DNA of 64,000 nucleotides, taken from the NCBI RefSeq assembly GCF_014898055.3, contig NW_023601212.1, positions 54,734,329 to 54,798,328 of the forward strand, read 5' to 3'. This DNA is from Talpa occidentalis (taxonomy: Eukaryota > Chordata > Mammalia > Eulipotyphla > Talpidae). The translations under genes and the position numbers were made by a program. Shown piece after piece: positions 10,666 to 21,900 of this stretch. Every line of letters starts with the position of its first letter. The stretch's first letter is position 1. The notes beneath the pieces were generated by a model. The model saw nothing but the letters and a program-made list of their open reading frames with translations. It did not search any database and was not told the DNA's origin.

Positions 10666-12430
10666 TTCAGTGAAGCTAATGTACTAAAGTCCCACAGGTG
10701 CTCAGTCAAAGCGCCAAGACTGATCATAACGGAAGTAAAGGGGGGAAGAGCCTGCTGGCCAGACAGTGGAGGGCATGCTGCTCATCTAAGAGGCTTGGGC
10801 TATACCTCTGAAGGTTAGAAGGAGATTTTGAGATAATGTGGATGAGGCAACAGGAACAAGGAGGATTAGGTGGCTCCAACAGGCAGCGCCAGAGCAAAGA
10901 AGGGCGTTCATCCACATGTGGGAGAGAGGAGAGGGAAATAAACCCCACCAGCTGCCAGAAGAGGGAAGTGAATTTGGACTTCAGACATCTGGACCGTTGT
11001 GGGGGATCAGAGACTCCCTAGGGAGACCAGTCAGTGGCAACTGGAGATGGAACTGAAGCTCAGAAGGGAGACCAAGAGGGAAGTAAGGATTTTCGAGCCA
11101 AAAAGACAGTGGCACTAGGCATTTGTCAGCAGTTCTGTATATGCTGACATGGGAGGATATTCAGGATGTGGTCATAAATGAAAAATACAACAAAGCAATG
11201 AAAACGGTGTCTGTGCTCTTCCCTTGTATTTGCACAGAAGGGTCTGAAAGGACACATAAGTTGGTTTTTGAGAACAGAATATAATTAGGTGGGTTTTGGT
11301 TTTTTTAATAGAACAACGTATGTGAAAGGACTTAGCTGAATAAATAACTGAAACCTCAATGTTTCTTGTCTTTGGGGAATGATCCTGAGCTGCATGTGGA
11401 GTGTCCGCTTCCCAGGTGCACGTGGGGTTCCCCCACGCCGAGGTGACTCATGCCATTCCCAGGGGCGCTGGCTGCCTGTTTGTCCTTTGCTGCTTGGGGC
11501 TCTCACTTCTTGTCAGCCCAAGCCCTGGCCCACTACGATTAGAAAAGAAGACTGATCATACACATGTTGACCTACTATGTGCAGGGTGCCACAGCCACTC
11601 CTTCAACGTTGTATTAGTTTCTTTGCAGTTGAAGGAACTCAGATTCAGAGGAGCACTTAGACGTTTACACAGTTAGTAAGGAGCAGCATCAGGACTTGGA
11701 ATCCAGGTCTCCTGACCCTAAAGCATCCTTTCTCCATAATTGTCCCTGCTTCCTGGTAATTTGTTACTTACTCATGCTGAGATTGTTAAGTCTCTTTGAT
11801 GTTCAGAGCACTCCCTGTGCACACCCCTGAGGGTTATAAAAAGGAGGGACATACTTTGAGAAAGTCCCCCTGTTTATTCAAAAGGCATCTGCTGACCACC
11901 TATTATGTGCCAGTCCCATGGCAAGTCCTGGCACTGCAGTAGAGGAGGCAAGACTTTACCTCACAGCCATCAGAGGAGCTGGGCAAGACAATAGCCAGGT
12001 GCCCACCATGTGTTTAAAGTGCCCCCTGGAGTGATGTCTCAGTTGAATCTAAAATCAGGCCTCAACTCAAATGCCCATGGGGCAGGCAGCTAGGTCATAG
12101 ACTATGAGCTATGCTCTGCCTGGATATGGGAGATGTAGGCATGCTCTTCATATCCACACAGATAATATTTTCTTCCATTTTTCTTGAACCATGACTTGTG
12201 GAGTTAGCAATTTGAGTGCATGGAGATCATTCACTCCTCTAAACCAAGAGTGTAAATATGATGATAAATGGTAACTGCCTTTGGCCTTCATAGTGGGCAT
12301 GTAAAAGGGAACAGTAAAGACCAGGGCCCTGGGAAAGGATGTCCCAGTTGACTGTTGTCATGTGGGAATCTGGGCAGGTGTTTTGATGGTGAACACGTAG
12401 ATCATTCCAGGCTTTGGTCTCTGGTCCAGT
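10666..12430. other. Intergenic; MIR-like fragment at about 11555-11735
   Basis: No gene was recognised. The stretch with gacctactatgtgcagggtg, gaaggaactcagattcagag and ggaatccaggtctcctgacc has the wording of a decayed MIR element. About 11870-11945 (acctattatgtgccagtccc) is a second such fragment. Confidence 0.5.
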
Positions 12431-13790
12431 GTCTCTGGTTATTTCGTTAGGATAGACTTTGAGCAGTAAAATTACTGAATCAAAGGGTATAAACTTTTTT
12501 AAATGTGCCACAGACTGCCATATTATTTTTTCAGAAATATTATGCCAGTGCACATTGTCACCTTTCCAGCATCAAATTGTTTTGTTTCATGACATATAAA
12601 AATATTACATAAATTAACCTTTTACTTCCTTGATTGCTGAGGAATATTGTTTCATCTATTTACAGGCCATTGTATTTCTTCTTCTGTGAATTGACAGTTT
12701 ATAGTCTTGGCCAATTAAAATATCTTTCAATTATACAAGTAGTAAATATTTAACAGAAAAAGAGAAAATACAGATGAGTAGAAAGAGAAACAAATATTTC
12801 CACCACTGACCACTAACTACTCTTAACATTTTGGTGTATATATATCAGGTTTTTACCCTTGCTTCAGTGTCCGTAACTATATATGTATTTTATTTCTCAA
12901 AGATGAGATCATATTGTATGGCATTGCCTTTGCACCTTTATATTTCCACGTAACAATATGGTGTGAAAATATTTTCAGGTTAAGAAATATACAAATTTGG
13001 GCCTCCCTGGTGGTGCAGGTGTTTGAGCACTGCACTGTGAAGCTGTTCGCAACCTCTGTGGTACGGGTTCGATCCCAGCCAGCCAGCAAGAATCCCACAT
13101 GGCGCACAGACCTCTCCTGTCTCGCCCGCTGCTCCCCTCAGCAGTGTATTTCGTCAGTCTGCCTTTTCTGCTCCCTACTCTGTCTCTGGTGAATCCTCTC
13201 ACCCTTCCGCGCATCTGGTCTGTACCCCAGCTCTTGTATAAATAAAACAAATCTTTAAAAAAAAAAAAAAAGAAAAGAAGAAAAAAAAAGAAATATACGC
13301 ATCACTTAATGATGGGAATTGATTCAGAAAAATGGGGTGTTATGCAACTTTGTCATTATGGGAACATCACCGAGTGTAATTATGAGAACACCATTGAATA
13401 TACTGTCTGTCTTTGAAACATCATCAAGCATTGCATGCCTATAGGTCTATAGTCTCTAAAATTATTTTTAGAGACTGCATTGTATTCCATGGTAATGATG
13501 GAGTTCATCAATCTTCTATTTTGGAGTTTAGGTCAATTTTATTTTGCATTGTATATGTTTATAATGTAGTGAATCTTAGTAAATATCTTCAATTACTCCC
13601 CTAGGATCAATTCCAGAAAGAGAATTGCTGGATCAAAGGTTATATATTTTGTTAAGGCTCTAAAGTATTACTAGTTACATTATGTTACAAATTATGTGTT
13701 TGTTTCCCAAAATTTCTATCAGTTTATACTTTCACTAGCAGCGTATGTGAGTGCTCCGTGGCAGATAGCATTCTTTTAAGATGTCTTCAA
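12430..13790 (-). mobile_element. Old L1M-type fragment, antisense, split by a SINE
   Basis: Phrases such as gagcagtaaaattactgaat, caaagggtataaactttt, gcattgtattccatgg and agagaattgctggatcaaag are the inverted 3' region of ancient L1 elements. The SINE at 12993-13287 lies inside it. The segment is AT-rich and has no intact frame. Confidence 0.6.
12993..13287 (+). mobile_element. T+ SINE, sense
   Basis: Head gggcctccctggtggtgcag, B box GGTTCGATCCC, tail ATAAAACAAATCTTTAAAA. The duplication aagaaatatac lies at 12982-12992 and 13288-13298. Confidence 0.88.
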
Positions 13791-13964
13791 GGTTCTTGCC
13801 CCTCTTGCACAAAGTTTTCCAGAACTTTGTCATTGCCCCCATCAAAAGACAAAGTCCAGGGTTCTTCCCTTTGAACTTCAGTGAGGGGTTCTGTCTACTT
13901 CAATCAATAAAGCGTAGCAAAAGAGATGTTATCTGGCTTCTAAGGACAGTACTCACTAACGCCC

Positions 13965-14310
13965 TGTGCTTCTACACTGTTGTTTTTGGACGACTGCTCT
14001 TGGCACCCAGCCACCGTGCTGTGAGGAAGTCCAAGCAGCCCGTGCACAGACACAGGTAGAGGAGTTTGGGCCCCCTGCCCACAGCCCAGCTGAGCTCCCA
14101 GGTAACAGCCAGAATCAACTTGCCAGACAAACCACATCCAGACACACTGCATGGAACAGAGATGAGCTGTTGTCTGTTGATGAGAACTGGGACTCCAAGT
14201 GCATGGGGTCTGCTCAAATTGCAGATTCATGAGCAAAATAAGTGGCTGTTGTTTCAAAAGACTAAGCTTTGGGGGGGTGGTGTGTTATAGCAATAAGTGA
14301 TACACCTCCC
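13965..14310 (+). repeat. MLT1-type LTR
   Basis: The part cccagctgagctcccaggta, then atgagcaaaataagtggctg, then gtgttatagcaataagtgat matches the 3' half of MaLR/MLT1 LTRs as I know them. It may start as early as about 13775. It is a non-coding fossil. Confidence 0.6.
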
Positions 14311-14417
14311 TTCCCCTCACTCTAGCATGTGTCATCTTGTTTCACTTTCATTTTACCAACAGGATAGACAAAAGAAGCATCTTTCATTTGGTTTTACTAC
14401 TTTGGCTCATTATTTTT

Positions 14418-14685
14418 TATTTTAGGATTTATTTATTTATGCATACAAGAACTGGGGTACAGGCCAGAGGTGCGGGGAGTGAGAGGATTCACCAGAGACA
14501 GAGTGGGGAACAGAACAGGCAGAGTGACTGAAATACACTGTTGAGGGGAGCAGCGGGTGAGACAGGAGAGGTCTGCTGCGCCATGTGGGTAGTTCCCTGG
14601 CTGGCCAGGGATCAAACTCGTGCTGCAGAGGCTGCAGATAGCTTCACAGTGCTGTGTTTAACCCCTTGAACCACCAGGGAGGCCC
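14418..14685 (-). mobile_element. T+ SINE (type B), antisense
   Basis: It has an inverted type B body (gcatacaagaactggggtac) and head (accaccagggaggccc). A 21-bp exact duplication lies at 14397-14417 and 14686-14706 (core tactttggctcattattt), among the best preserved in the window. Confidence 0.92.
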
Positions 14686-14778
14686 CTACTTTGGCTCATT
14701 ATTTTTAATAGGGCTCTAGTGTCGTTCTTATTTATAATAGGACTTTGAAATCCTTCCATCCTATTTGTTTTCTTTGTT

Positions 14779-15008
14779 ATTTTTTTTTAAAGATTTATTT
14801 ATTTTTATACAAGAACTGGGGTATAGGCCAGAGATGTGGGGGGTGAGAGAATTCACCAGAGACAGAGCAGGGAACAGAACAGGCAGACGGACCAAAGTAC
14901 ACTGCTGAAGGGAGCAGCGGGCAAGACAGGAGAGGTCTGTCCCGTCATGTTGATTTCTCCCTGGCCGGCTGGGAATCGAACTAGTGCTGCAGTGCTGCAG
15001 ATTGCTTC
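14779..15008 (-). mobile_element. T+ SINE (type B), antisense, head-truncated
   Basis: Tail and body are clear (acaagaactggggtataggc), but the copy stops after gctgcagattgcttcag, losing the 5' end of the tRNA-like head. This is a typical 5' truncation of a retroposed copy. Confidence 0.8.
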
Positions 15009-17085
15009 AGAAATGTTTATTACAAAAATTTTTAAAAACACACACTTAAGTAGGTGTCAGTATGAAGCTGTGTAGGCACATGGGCACATGTTGCAGGAGG
15101 CAAAGCCTTCCAGGCAAGTGAGAGGCAAATCACACTACAGGGGTGTTGGAGGAAGGGAGTTAACAAGGTCAAAGCTGTGGGGGTGCCCTGACCCCATGCC
15201 TCATCCCTACAAGAAGATGGGCTGCACCTGGGTGCCCACAGCCCCACCCCACGGCAAGTGGGGAGGAACGAGGCCTTGGGCGCCACTCCTCTGGGACCTC
15301 CCCAGATTGCTAGAAAGAGGCTGCTGAATGAAGCAGCCCCTCAGGCCCCTGGTCCCCTATCACTCCCACCTCACGTCCTTGGGTCTCAGAGAAACCTCCT
15401 GATGACCCCTTCAGCGTACCTACCCCAATAGGTCATGACTTTCTCACTTGTCTGTTTTCCCACTAGCATGTAAGCCGTAACGGCAGAGAGCTGCTGCCAC
15501 CCATCACAGCTCTCCACTGTTTGTTTCCAGCTTCTACCCAAATGTGTTGGGAAAAAATGCTTGAATTTTTAACAGTCTTTTGTTTAGAATTTCTTATATT
15601 TACTATTTTTCTTTGTTGACTTTGACCTGTGATTTCTCCTCTGCCTGTGATGCATTTTCCCTCCTTATTTTCCTTGCTGACACCCACCAGCTCGTCCTGC
15701 AAAACCGTGCTCAACTGTCTCCTCTAGGAAACACTGTGAAGGCTCAGCAGGTAAAGGCAGAAGTGAGTTTGGCCCCAGAATAAGGAGCCTCGGCTTGGCA
15801 GTCCCCCACCCCCCAGGACTGGCCAACTTGGGAGCTCTCCCAGGTGCAGAGAAGCAACCTGACTCAGCAGCCCAGCTCCCAGCCTGGCAGACTGGGTGGG
15901 GGAGTAGCCAGCTGCTGGTGGGCAAAGCCAGTTTATGCTGCTGCTGGAGACCCCTGGGGAAATCAAGGTGAAAGGCGGCAGTCCTGCTGAGGAGGAGGCC
16001 CAGCCCTTGTTTATCAATCAGAGGGGCCGGGACAGGCCAGAGAGAGGTTGCGATGAGGAGGCATACCCACTGGCAGGGCGCCAGCAGACCCCAGGGAAGG
16101 TTCTGCTTCCTGGTTTATGCGCTGTGGGTAGACATGGCTGCTGGGGCCTCTCTAGCCTGGCCCTAATTCTGAACCTAATGCTGATGGACCTCCTCTGCAC
16201 TTGCCATTTGTCAGGTAGTAGGGGAAGTAGGTGGACTCAAGTAGACTTGGCCAAGTGCGCACAGGAGCCTCTAGCATTCTCTTGGGGGTCAGGGTTACAC
16301 TGCCAATCATGTGCGGGCCTATTAGCCATGGGCCCAGAGGAGTGAGTGAAGACAAGCAAATCCAACTCAGGTGGGTAGGGGGAGGTGCATGATGAGGGTA
16401 GGGACCCTCAGACCACAGACCTGCAGGGAGGCTCCAGGCTGGACTCCAGAGATCCAGGTAGCTACAGAGGTTACTCTGGGTCACTGTAAGCAAGGAAAGG
16501 GGAAAGGCTGACCCTGCGCACGGGCTCCCTGGCCCTCCCCAGCTGTCCTAGCAAAGGCAGCATGCTTGGCACCCACCCTGCTCCACCCAGTGCCATCTGA
16601 GCAGAGTGAAGATGTCAAAAGGAAAAACTCCAAATCGGATTGAGGCCCCTGCTTCCCCTTAATGAGGTTCATTATCAGGCCCTCTGATCCCAGTAAAACC
16701 CAGCAGGCAGGCAGGATTAGGGGCAGGCTCTCTAATCTAGCTGACTCCTCCCTCCTGATCTGCCTGCCCAGGCCAGTTCCACAAAGAAGACTTGACCTAC
16801 CTGGAGGGAGAGCTGGGCACTTGGCTGAGGAGGCTGGCAGGTGCAGAGGAAGTTTCCTTGAACAGAACAGGGAACAATGTGCCAGGTCCCCCAGGGAGGT
16901 CTGTCTCTGGTGCACATAGAGGCTGAAGGGCTTGGGGAGACAAAGCTCAGGCCCCCATTAAGAGAGAGGGGCTGTGACAAAGGAAGCCAGGAGCTCTGTG
17001 AGATGGGGCTGGATTCCACGGGCAGCTTGATTCTGCGAGTCTTCCATGTACGAGGTCTCCAAGTAGCAAGTTAAAGAACACACTG
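15009..17085. other. Intergenic downstream of QSOX1
   Basis: This is GC-rich, mostly unique sequence between the last SINE and the QSOX1 poly(A) site. Open frames of up to 144 codons are present on both strands, but their composition follows local GC and none resembles a known protein. I saw no convincing exon. Confidence 0.5.
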
Positions 17086-17106
17086 GTCTTGCCTTAACAA
17101 AAATAA

Positions 17107-17112
17107 TTTATT
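17107..17112 (-). terminator. QSOX1: QSOX1 poly(A) signal AATAAA
   Basis: On the minus strand AATAAA is followed after about 20-30 nt by the GT-rich stretch CAGTGTGTTCTTT (about 17074-17086), the usual downstream element. It is the first canonical hexamer with such context after the stop codon that I found. Confidence 0.75.
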
Positions 17113-17953
17113 CTACAACCTCCCAATCAGTGGGGTGGAGTTGAAATCAAACACATGTAGGGCACCATTGTCCCACTGACCCTGGTAACCTCTACATGTC
17201 GAGGGTGGGACCTCTAGAGAGATGATACTCCCCTCAACCCAGCACCCTCTACATTCAAAGTCAGCATCTCTGTGAACACTAAAATCAAAAGATAAAAGAC
17301 CCAGCTTGAGAGGGGTTAGGACAGCGACTTAAAGGGAGAAATCAAAGCACATTTGAAGCAGCCATCTTTCTCCTGAACTTCACTATCTCTCACTGCCAAG
17401 CACAGAGCTAAAGAACCAACCTCCCAACCTCCCAATCTCCCACCCTCTTAAGCTCCCTCCCTCGACCCAACATGACCCTCTCATCAGGTCCTGCCAATCC
17501 GACCCTTCAGACCCCAGCTCAGGGACAGTCACCTGCCAGCTGTGCAGCAACTCTGCCTACACTCTTCCGGAAGGAGGGGCTTGGGGAAGGGGCCAGTCAT
17601 AGGCACTCTTCTCACAAACTCTGACCCACACCTCACCGAGGGGGCCAGCATGACCTCCAGAAGCTTCTGGGCTCCCTTCTGAAGCCAAACTGCCCAGCGG
17701 GTCTGAGAGGCTGGAGGGTGGGTAGGCCACAGGGTGGGTTGGACAGTCAGGGGCTGTCCCTCCTTCCCTGGTGAGAGGCCTTTGCATCCAGAAGGAGCAA
17801 AGGGCAGAACCCTAGCTTGTACAAGGAGCTGCACTCCAGCCCTCTAGCCCCTCCTCGGGATGGGAAACCTTGGAAACTGTGGCTTCACTTGCTCCAGTTT
17901 AAGCCAATACCAAGTAGGAGGCACTGAAGTGTCAGCAAGAATGAGGCAGGACT

Positions 17954-17962
17954 TCAAATGAG
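17954..17962 (-). CDS. QSOX1: QSOX1 short-isoform terminal codons (Leu-Ile-stop)
   Basis: Directly after the pyrimidine-rich acceptor CCTCTTTTTCAG (AG at 17964-17963) the minus strand reads CTC ATT TGA. Joined in phase 0 to residue Gly597 (donor after 18667) it gives a 599-residue protein lacking the membrane helix. Human QSOX1 has a short secreted form of 604 residues that, as I recall, also ends in Leu-Ile. The agreement of position, phase and the two residues is strong support. No transcript evidence is available here. Confidence 0.8.
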   Translation of the reverse strand, partial: LI

Positions 17963-18666
17963 CTGAAAAAGAGGAATTTGGTGCTGAGAGGCCAGGGACT
18001 GAGCTTCCCGACCCAATTGCCAGGGCTGTCCTCCCCCAGGGCTCTCAGAAAACCTATATTCTATGCATGTCCCTGGAATACTCCAGAAGGCCCAAAGGGG
18101 TTCACTGGACCAACAATTTTCTTGGATTTCCCTGGACAAGGAGCAAGGGGAAGTGGGCCAAGAAGCTGGAAGAGCACCATGGATGGCAGCTCCCTTTCCC
18201 AGTCCCCTCCCAGTGGGATGGTTCAGGCTGTGGGGTGGCCAGCACGACCCTTCAGGGCCCTCATCTTGGCCCGGAAGTAGGTATACATGGCCAGCAGGCC
18301 CAGGAAGGACAAGGAATAGAGAGCAATGTAGAGGCTGATGTCCAGGTGGGAGAAGTTCCCTCCCAGCACCTGCAGCCAGTGGCCTCGGCGCCGCATGGAC
18401 CCAGCCTCTGGCGCCCAGTCAGGGATGTTGACCAGCTGCCTGGAGCTGTGGCCCACTCGCCTCAGCTCTAAAGGACCCCTGGGGAGCCTGTCAGCCTGGA
18501 ACTCAGCCAGCATTATGGCTCTTGTGTCTCGTTTCATCAAGCGTCGCTGCCCTTTTGGGGGTTCCGGCTCATCCATCTGAAGCTCTGCTATGTGCTCAGG
18601 GGGTCCTTGGTCTGGCTCAGCGCTGGTCAAAGGGAAGCCAGTGTGCATCTCTGGGGGGTGGCTCAC
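17963..18666 (-). other. QSOX1: Alternative intron in QSOX1 last exon
   Basis: The donor reads GGG|GTGAGC (GT at 18666-18665). The acceptor reads CTCTTTTTCAG|CTC (AG at 17964-17963). The length is 704 nt. When retained, the coding sequence continues to 18223 and gives the membrane form; when spliced, it gives the short form. It removes the codons for residues 598-744 and the first part of the 3' UTR. Confidence 0.78.
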
Positions 18667-18998
18667 CCCAAGGCTCTCTGCTAGAAAATCTGGGATTCTG
18701 GGTCCTGGCTCTACGGTCATCTCAGCCTTCTCAGGGCCCAGAGTAGAATTTCCAGCCACCAGTACTAATGCCATTGGCTTTGGGTCAGCTGCTGCCCTCG
18801 GTGCACTGTGGTGGGGGTCCAGCCCAGCTGTCGGAGTGTCCAGGACGATGTTGCTCCAGGAGAAGTGGGTCTTGAAGAAGCTAAGGGTGTTGTCCAGATC
18901 CCACACAGGCTGGCCCCGGAGTTCATTGTGACAAGCGGAACAGAGTTCACGGGGTGGCCACTGCACCTTCGGGAAGTGGGGGTCCTCGCTGGGAGTCC
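18223..18998 (-). CDS. QSOX1: QSOX1 exon 12: end of Erv/ALR domain, linker, membrane helix
   Basis: Residues 487-744. It starts [16 protein letters not shown] and carries the third redox pair CSAC (Cys506, Cys509). Next comes a long, poorly conserved, proline- and glutamate-rich linker with a sequon at Asn570 (NST). The end is a hydrophobic helix, about 707-727 ([20 protein letters not shown]), and a short basic tail to Ala744. The stop TGA is at 18225-18223. The acceptor is CCCCAG at 19000-18999. The linker contains the donor of the alternative intron. Confidence 0.95.
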
Positions 18999-21900
18999 CT
19001 GGGGAGGGAACACACAAAGGTCAACTATGACACAGCAGACCCACCCAAAAGCCCAGGCCTACTCTTCTGTTCAGAACACTAGCTTCCGCATCTGCAGAAA
19101 GGCCTTCCCACAACCCTTCACAAGGACAGGTATGAGCCAGGCAGCTAAAGAAAACCAGTGCATCACCTGGCCCAAGGGATTCAGCAATGGCGCCTCCCAG
19201 GTAGTGGAGGATTTCTCTCTGCCCCTGCCCCTAGCACCCCACCTTTACCCATGGGTGGCCAGCTGGCTTCACCCACTGCAGGTTTGCAGCCCTGGGCCAG
19301 ATATGGAAGGGCAGGAACTCTCAGCACCATCTGTCTTGCAAGCTTTGGTTGGCCTGCTAGTATTTCTTTCTTTTTCTAAAATTTTCTGAGCTTTATGTAA
19401 TGAAATGTTACTTCTGTAATTAGAGGAGAAATGGTTTTATAAACAAGAGTTGGTGCCTGGTAATTCCACAGGTGTTCTCCTTTATCCCACTGTAGCCCTC
19501 TGGGGCAAGTAGGAGTTGGTGGGGTTTCCTCCTCAGATGGGCTCTGAGGGGTGCCTGTGGGGACCCCAGGGACATGGGTGGGGAAAGGGCATTCTGACCC
19601 TCACGCTGTTGGGACCCAATGCAGCCAGGTCCGGGCTCCGGGGCCTGCCCCCAGGCTTGCCCAGGGTCACTGGGGAATGCCATCAGCCCAGCTCTCTTGC
19701 AGGAGGCACAGTTCCTCAAGGGTTAATATGGGGGAATACGTTGCTGGCCAGGAAGAAGCCACAGGAAGTGAGGTAAAAATCAGTGGTTATTTTGTGGAGT
19801 AGGTAACAAGTAGATTTCAAGGGTCCAGTGAGAAGCAGCAGTGAAATGAGCACTCGGTTTGTACCTGCTCATTGTTGTTAGTAGTTTGATGTGAAAGCAC
19901 CAACTTCCTTTCGGCCCTGAGGAGAGGCCAGGATCCTGGCTCTCCCTGAGCAGCTGGGTCCTGAGGGGAGCTGGGAGCCTGCGGAGGTCACGGGGCTAGG
20001 GGGTCAAACGGAGCATTTGGTGGCAGGGGCGGGGTGGGAGGAGACAGGCACGTGTCTTCTTTTTAATCCACCAGGAGGCCCCATGAGACCAGACCGAGTA
20101 CAGCCACCAGCACCAGCACCTGCTCCATTCAGCTCCTTTAGCCTCACACCCCAGGCCCCAGCCCCACCTCCCATCTCTCTCCCCACAGACCAGCCGGTTG
20201 TCCACAGATGGCTCCCTCCCCACCGCCAGCTTCTGGTCACCCCCTGGAGTTTAAAGCTTTTGCCTCTTGGACTAGAAAACACTGCATATGAGGGACAGTG
20301 GAAAGACAAGGCCTTCCCCTGTAGGAATTAGTCTCTGGTCTTTTCTAGGACATTGTAACATGAGACCTTCCCCCTCCAGGAAGTGGAAAAGCACAGCTCT
20401 CTCCTTTTTATCACTTTGAGAAAGAGCAGGAAAGACAAAAGGCAGAGTAGGGGAAACAGGGGAGGGATGTCAACAGGCCACAGGAAAGGCCCTGTGCAGC
20501 GGCAAGAGCGAGCAATGGAATTGAAGACCAGGTTCTTAGCATGTCAAAGCCTCATTTTCTTCATCTAGAAAATGGGTCTAACGCTACGGGGTTATCTGGG
20601 GGACGGCTAGGGGACAGTGAGCATCCCCTCTCCCACCTCTGACCCCAGACTCGGAAGCTCCCCCACCTCAGCCTCTCTCTGTAGGTGACGCCGGACTCTC
20701 CTTACCCGCAAGGCGATTATTGACCCTGTTGTGGCTGGACCAGAGCCAGAGAACAGCATTGTTTGGACTGTCCACTTTGTGCATGGAGGCAGCAGCCATC
20801 TGCTCGAAGTGGCTGGCGCAGTCTTGGCAGCCGAAGAAGAAGCGAACGTAGCCCCGGATGGCCTGGAGGACCTCCTGGGCCTTGGCTGCAGGGGAGAGGG
20901 GACAGTGGCCAGAGTCAGGGGCTGCCTGCCCTTGCAGGTCCTGCCACGTTCCCTGCACAGCCCACCACGCCACCCCTGCACCGCATCCCAGCCCAGGGTC
21001 TCCCCACTTGTCTCTCCACCTTCCATCTAGGTTGAACCTCGCCTTCCAAACTCCCAAGGCCCGTTTCCCTTCTCAGTCACTCACCCAGGCCCTCGTCACT
21101 TACTCTCGCTCAGGATAAAGTCTACAGTCCTCGGAAGAACGCATGGGCTCTTTGTGAGGCTGGAGAGCGGGGCAGGGGCGAGTGCCCATCAGCATATCCT
21201 GGGCTCCCACTGTGCCCACCTGCTTTGGGCTTCTTCCTGACTGGCTCCCAGGGGTCTCCCTTCCCTCAGACATTTCATAGGAGTGCATCCTGATGCACCC
21301 CCAACAGGTGCACCCCCTAATGTGTCCCACCCCCTCTACCTGTCCCCCATCCCCTATTGCTGGGACGTCTGCGCTCTTCCCTAGAGAAACACCATTGCCC
21401 CTGCCCTGAAACCCTTTTGTCTCCCACATTCCATATTCCTCCGGGCTGAAGGTGGTGGCAGCATTCTCCCTGCTGATGGTGGCTTCAGAAATGTCTCTCC
21501 TTGCTATGAAAGCTCCAGCCCTTCAGCAGTCAGCCCCTGCCTCACCCCGCATTCACTAGGACCCCAGCACCAGCTCTCTGGCCACTTACCACTGCTCCCC
21601 ACACCATCATCCCTGGAAACTTTTGGCCCAAACCTGTTTCTTGCCTCATACCTCAGCTCCACCTTCTCATGCATCCATCCTGGTCATCCCTCCTGCCCAA
21701 CCCCTCTCCCCCGCCCCCTCCCACCGCCTACCCTGCAGCAGTTCTTATCACTTCTTGTGCCCTTGTCCTCTGGACCTCACCCCTTCCCGCCTCCTCTAGG
21801 ACTTCACTCCTATAAATATGTTCTTTCTTTACTGCATCATTTATTTCCCCTTTAATAGGGGGTCATCCCATATTAAAAATAGTCATAAGAAAGAAATCCC

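Larger units (their letters stand above)
17090..18222 (-). other. QSOX1: QSOX1 3' untranslated region (long form)
   Basis: It runs from the stop codon at 18225-18223 to the poly(A) signal at 17112-17107. No other gene was seen in it. It contains a splice acceptor and a short coding end used only if the inner intron 17963-18666 is removed. The exact cleavage point, placed near 17090, is inferred. Confidence 0.7.

Noticed and set aside
1..17085. Search for LHX4 exons, expected downstream of QSOX1 from human gene order
   Set aside because: No homeobox or LIM-domain coding segment was recognised in any frame, so the neighbour must lie outside the window.
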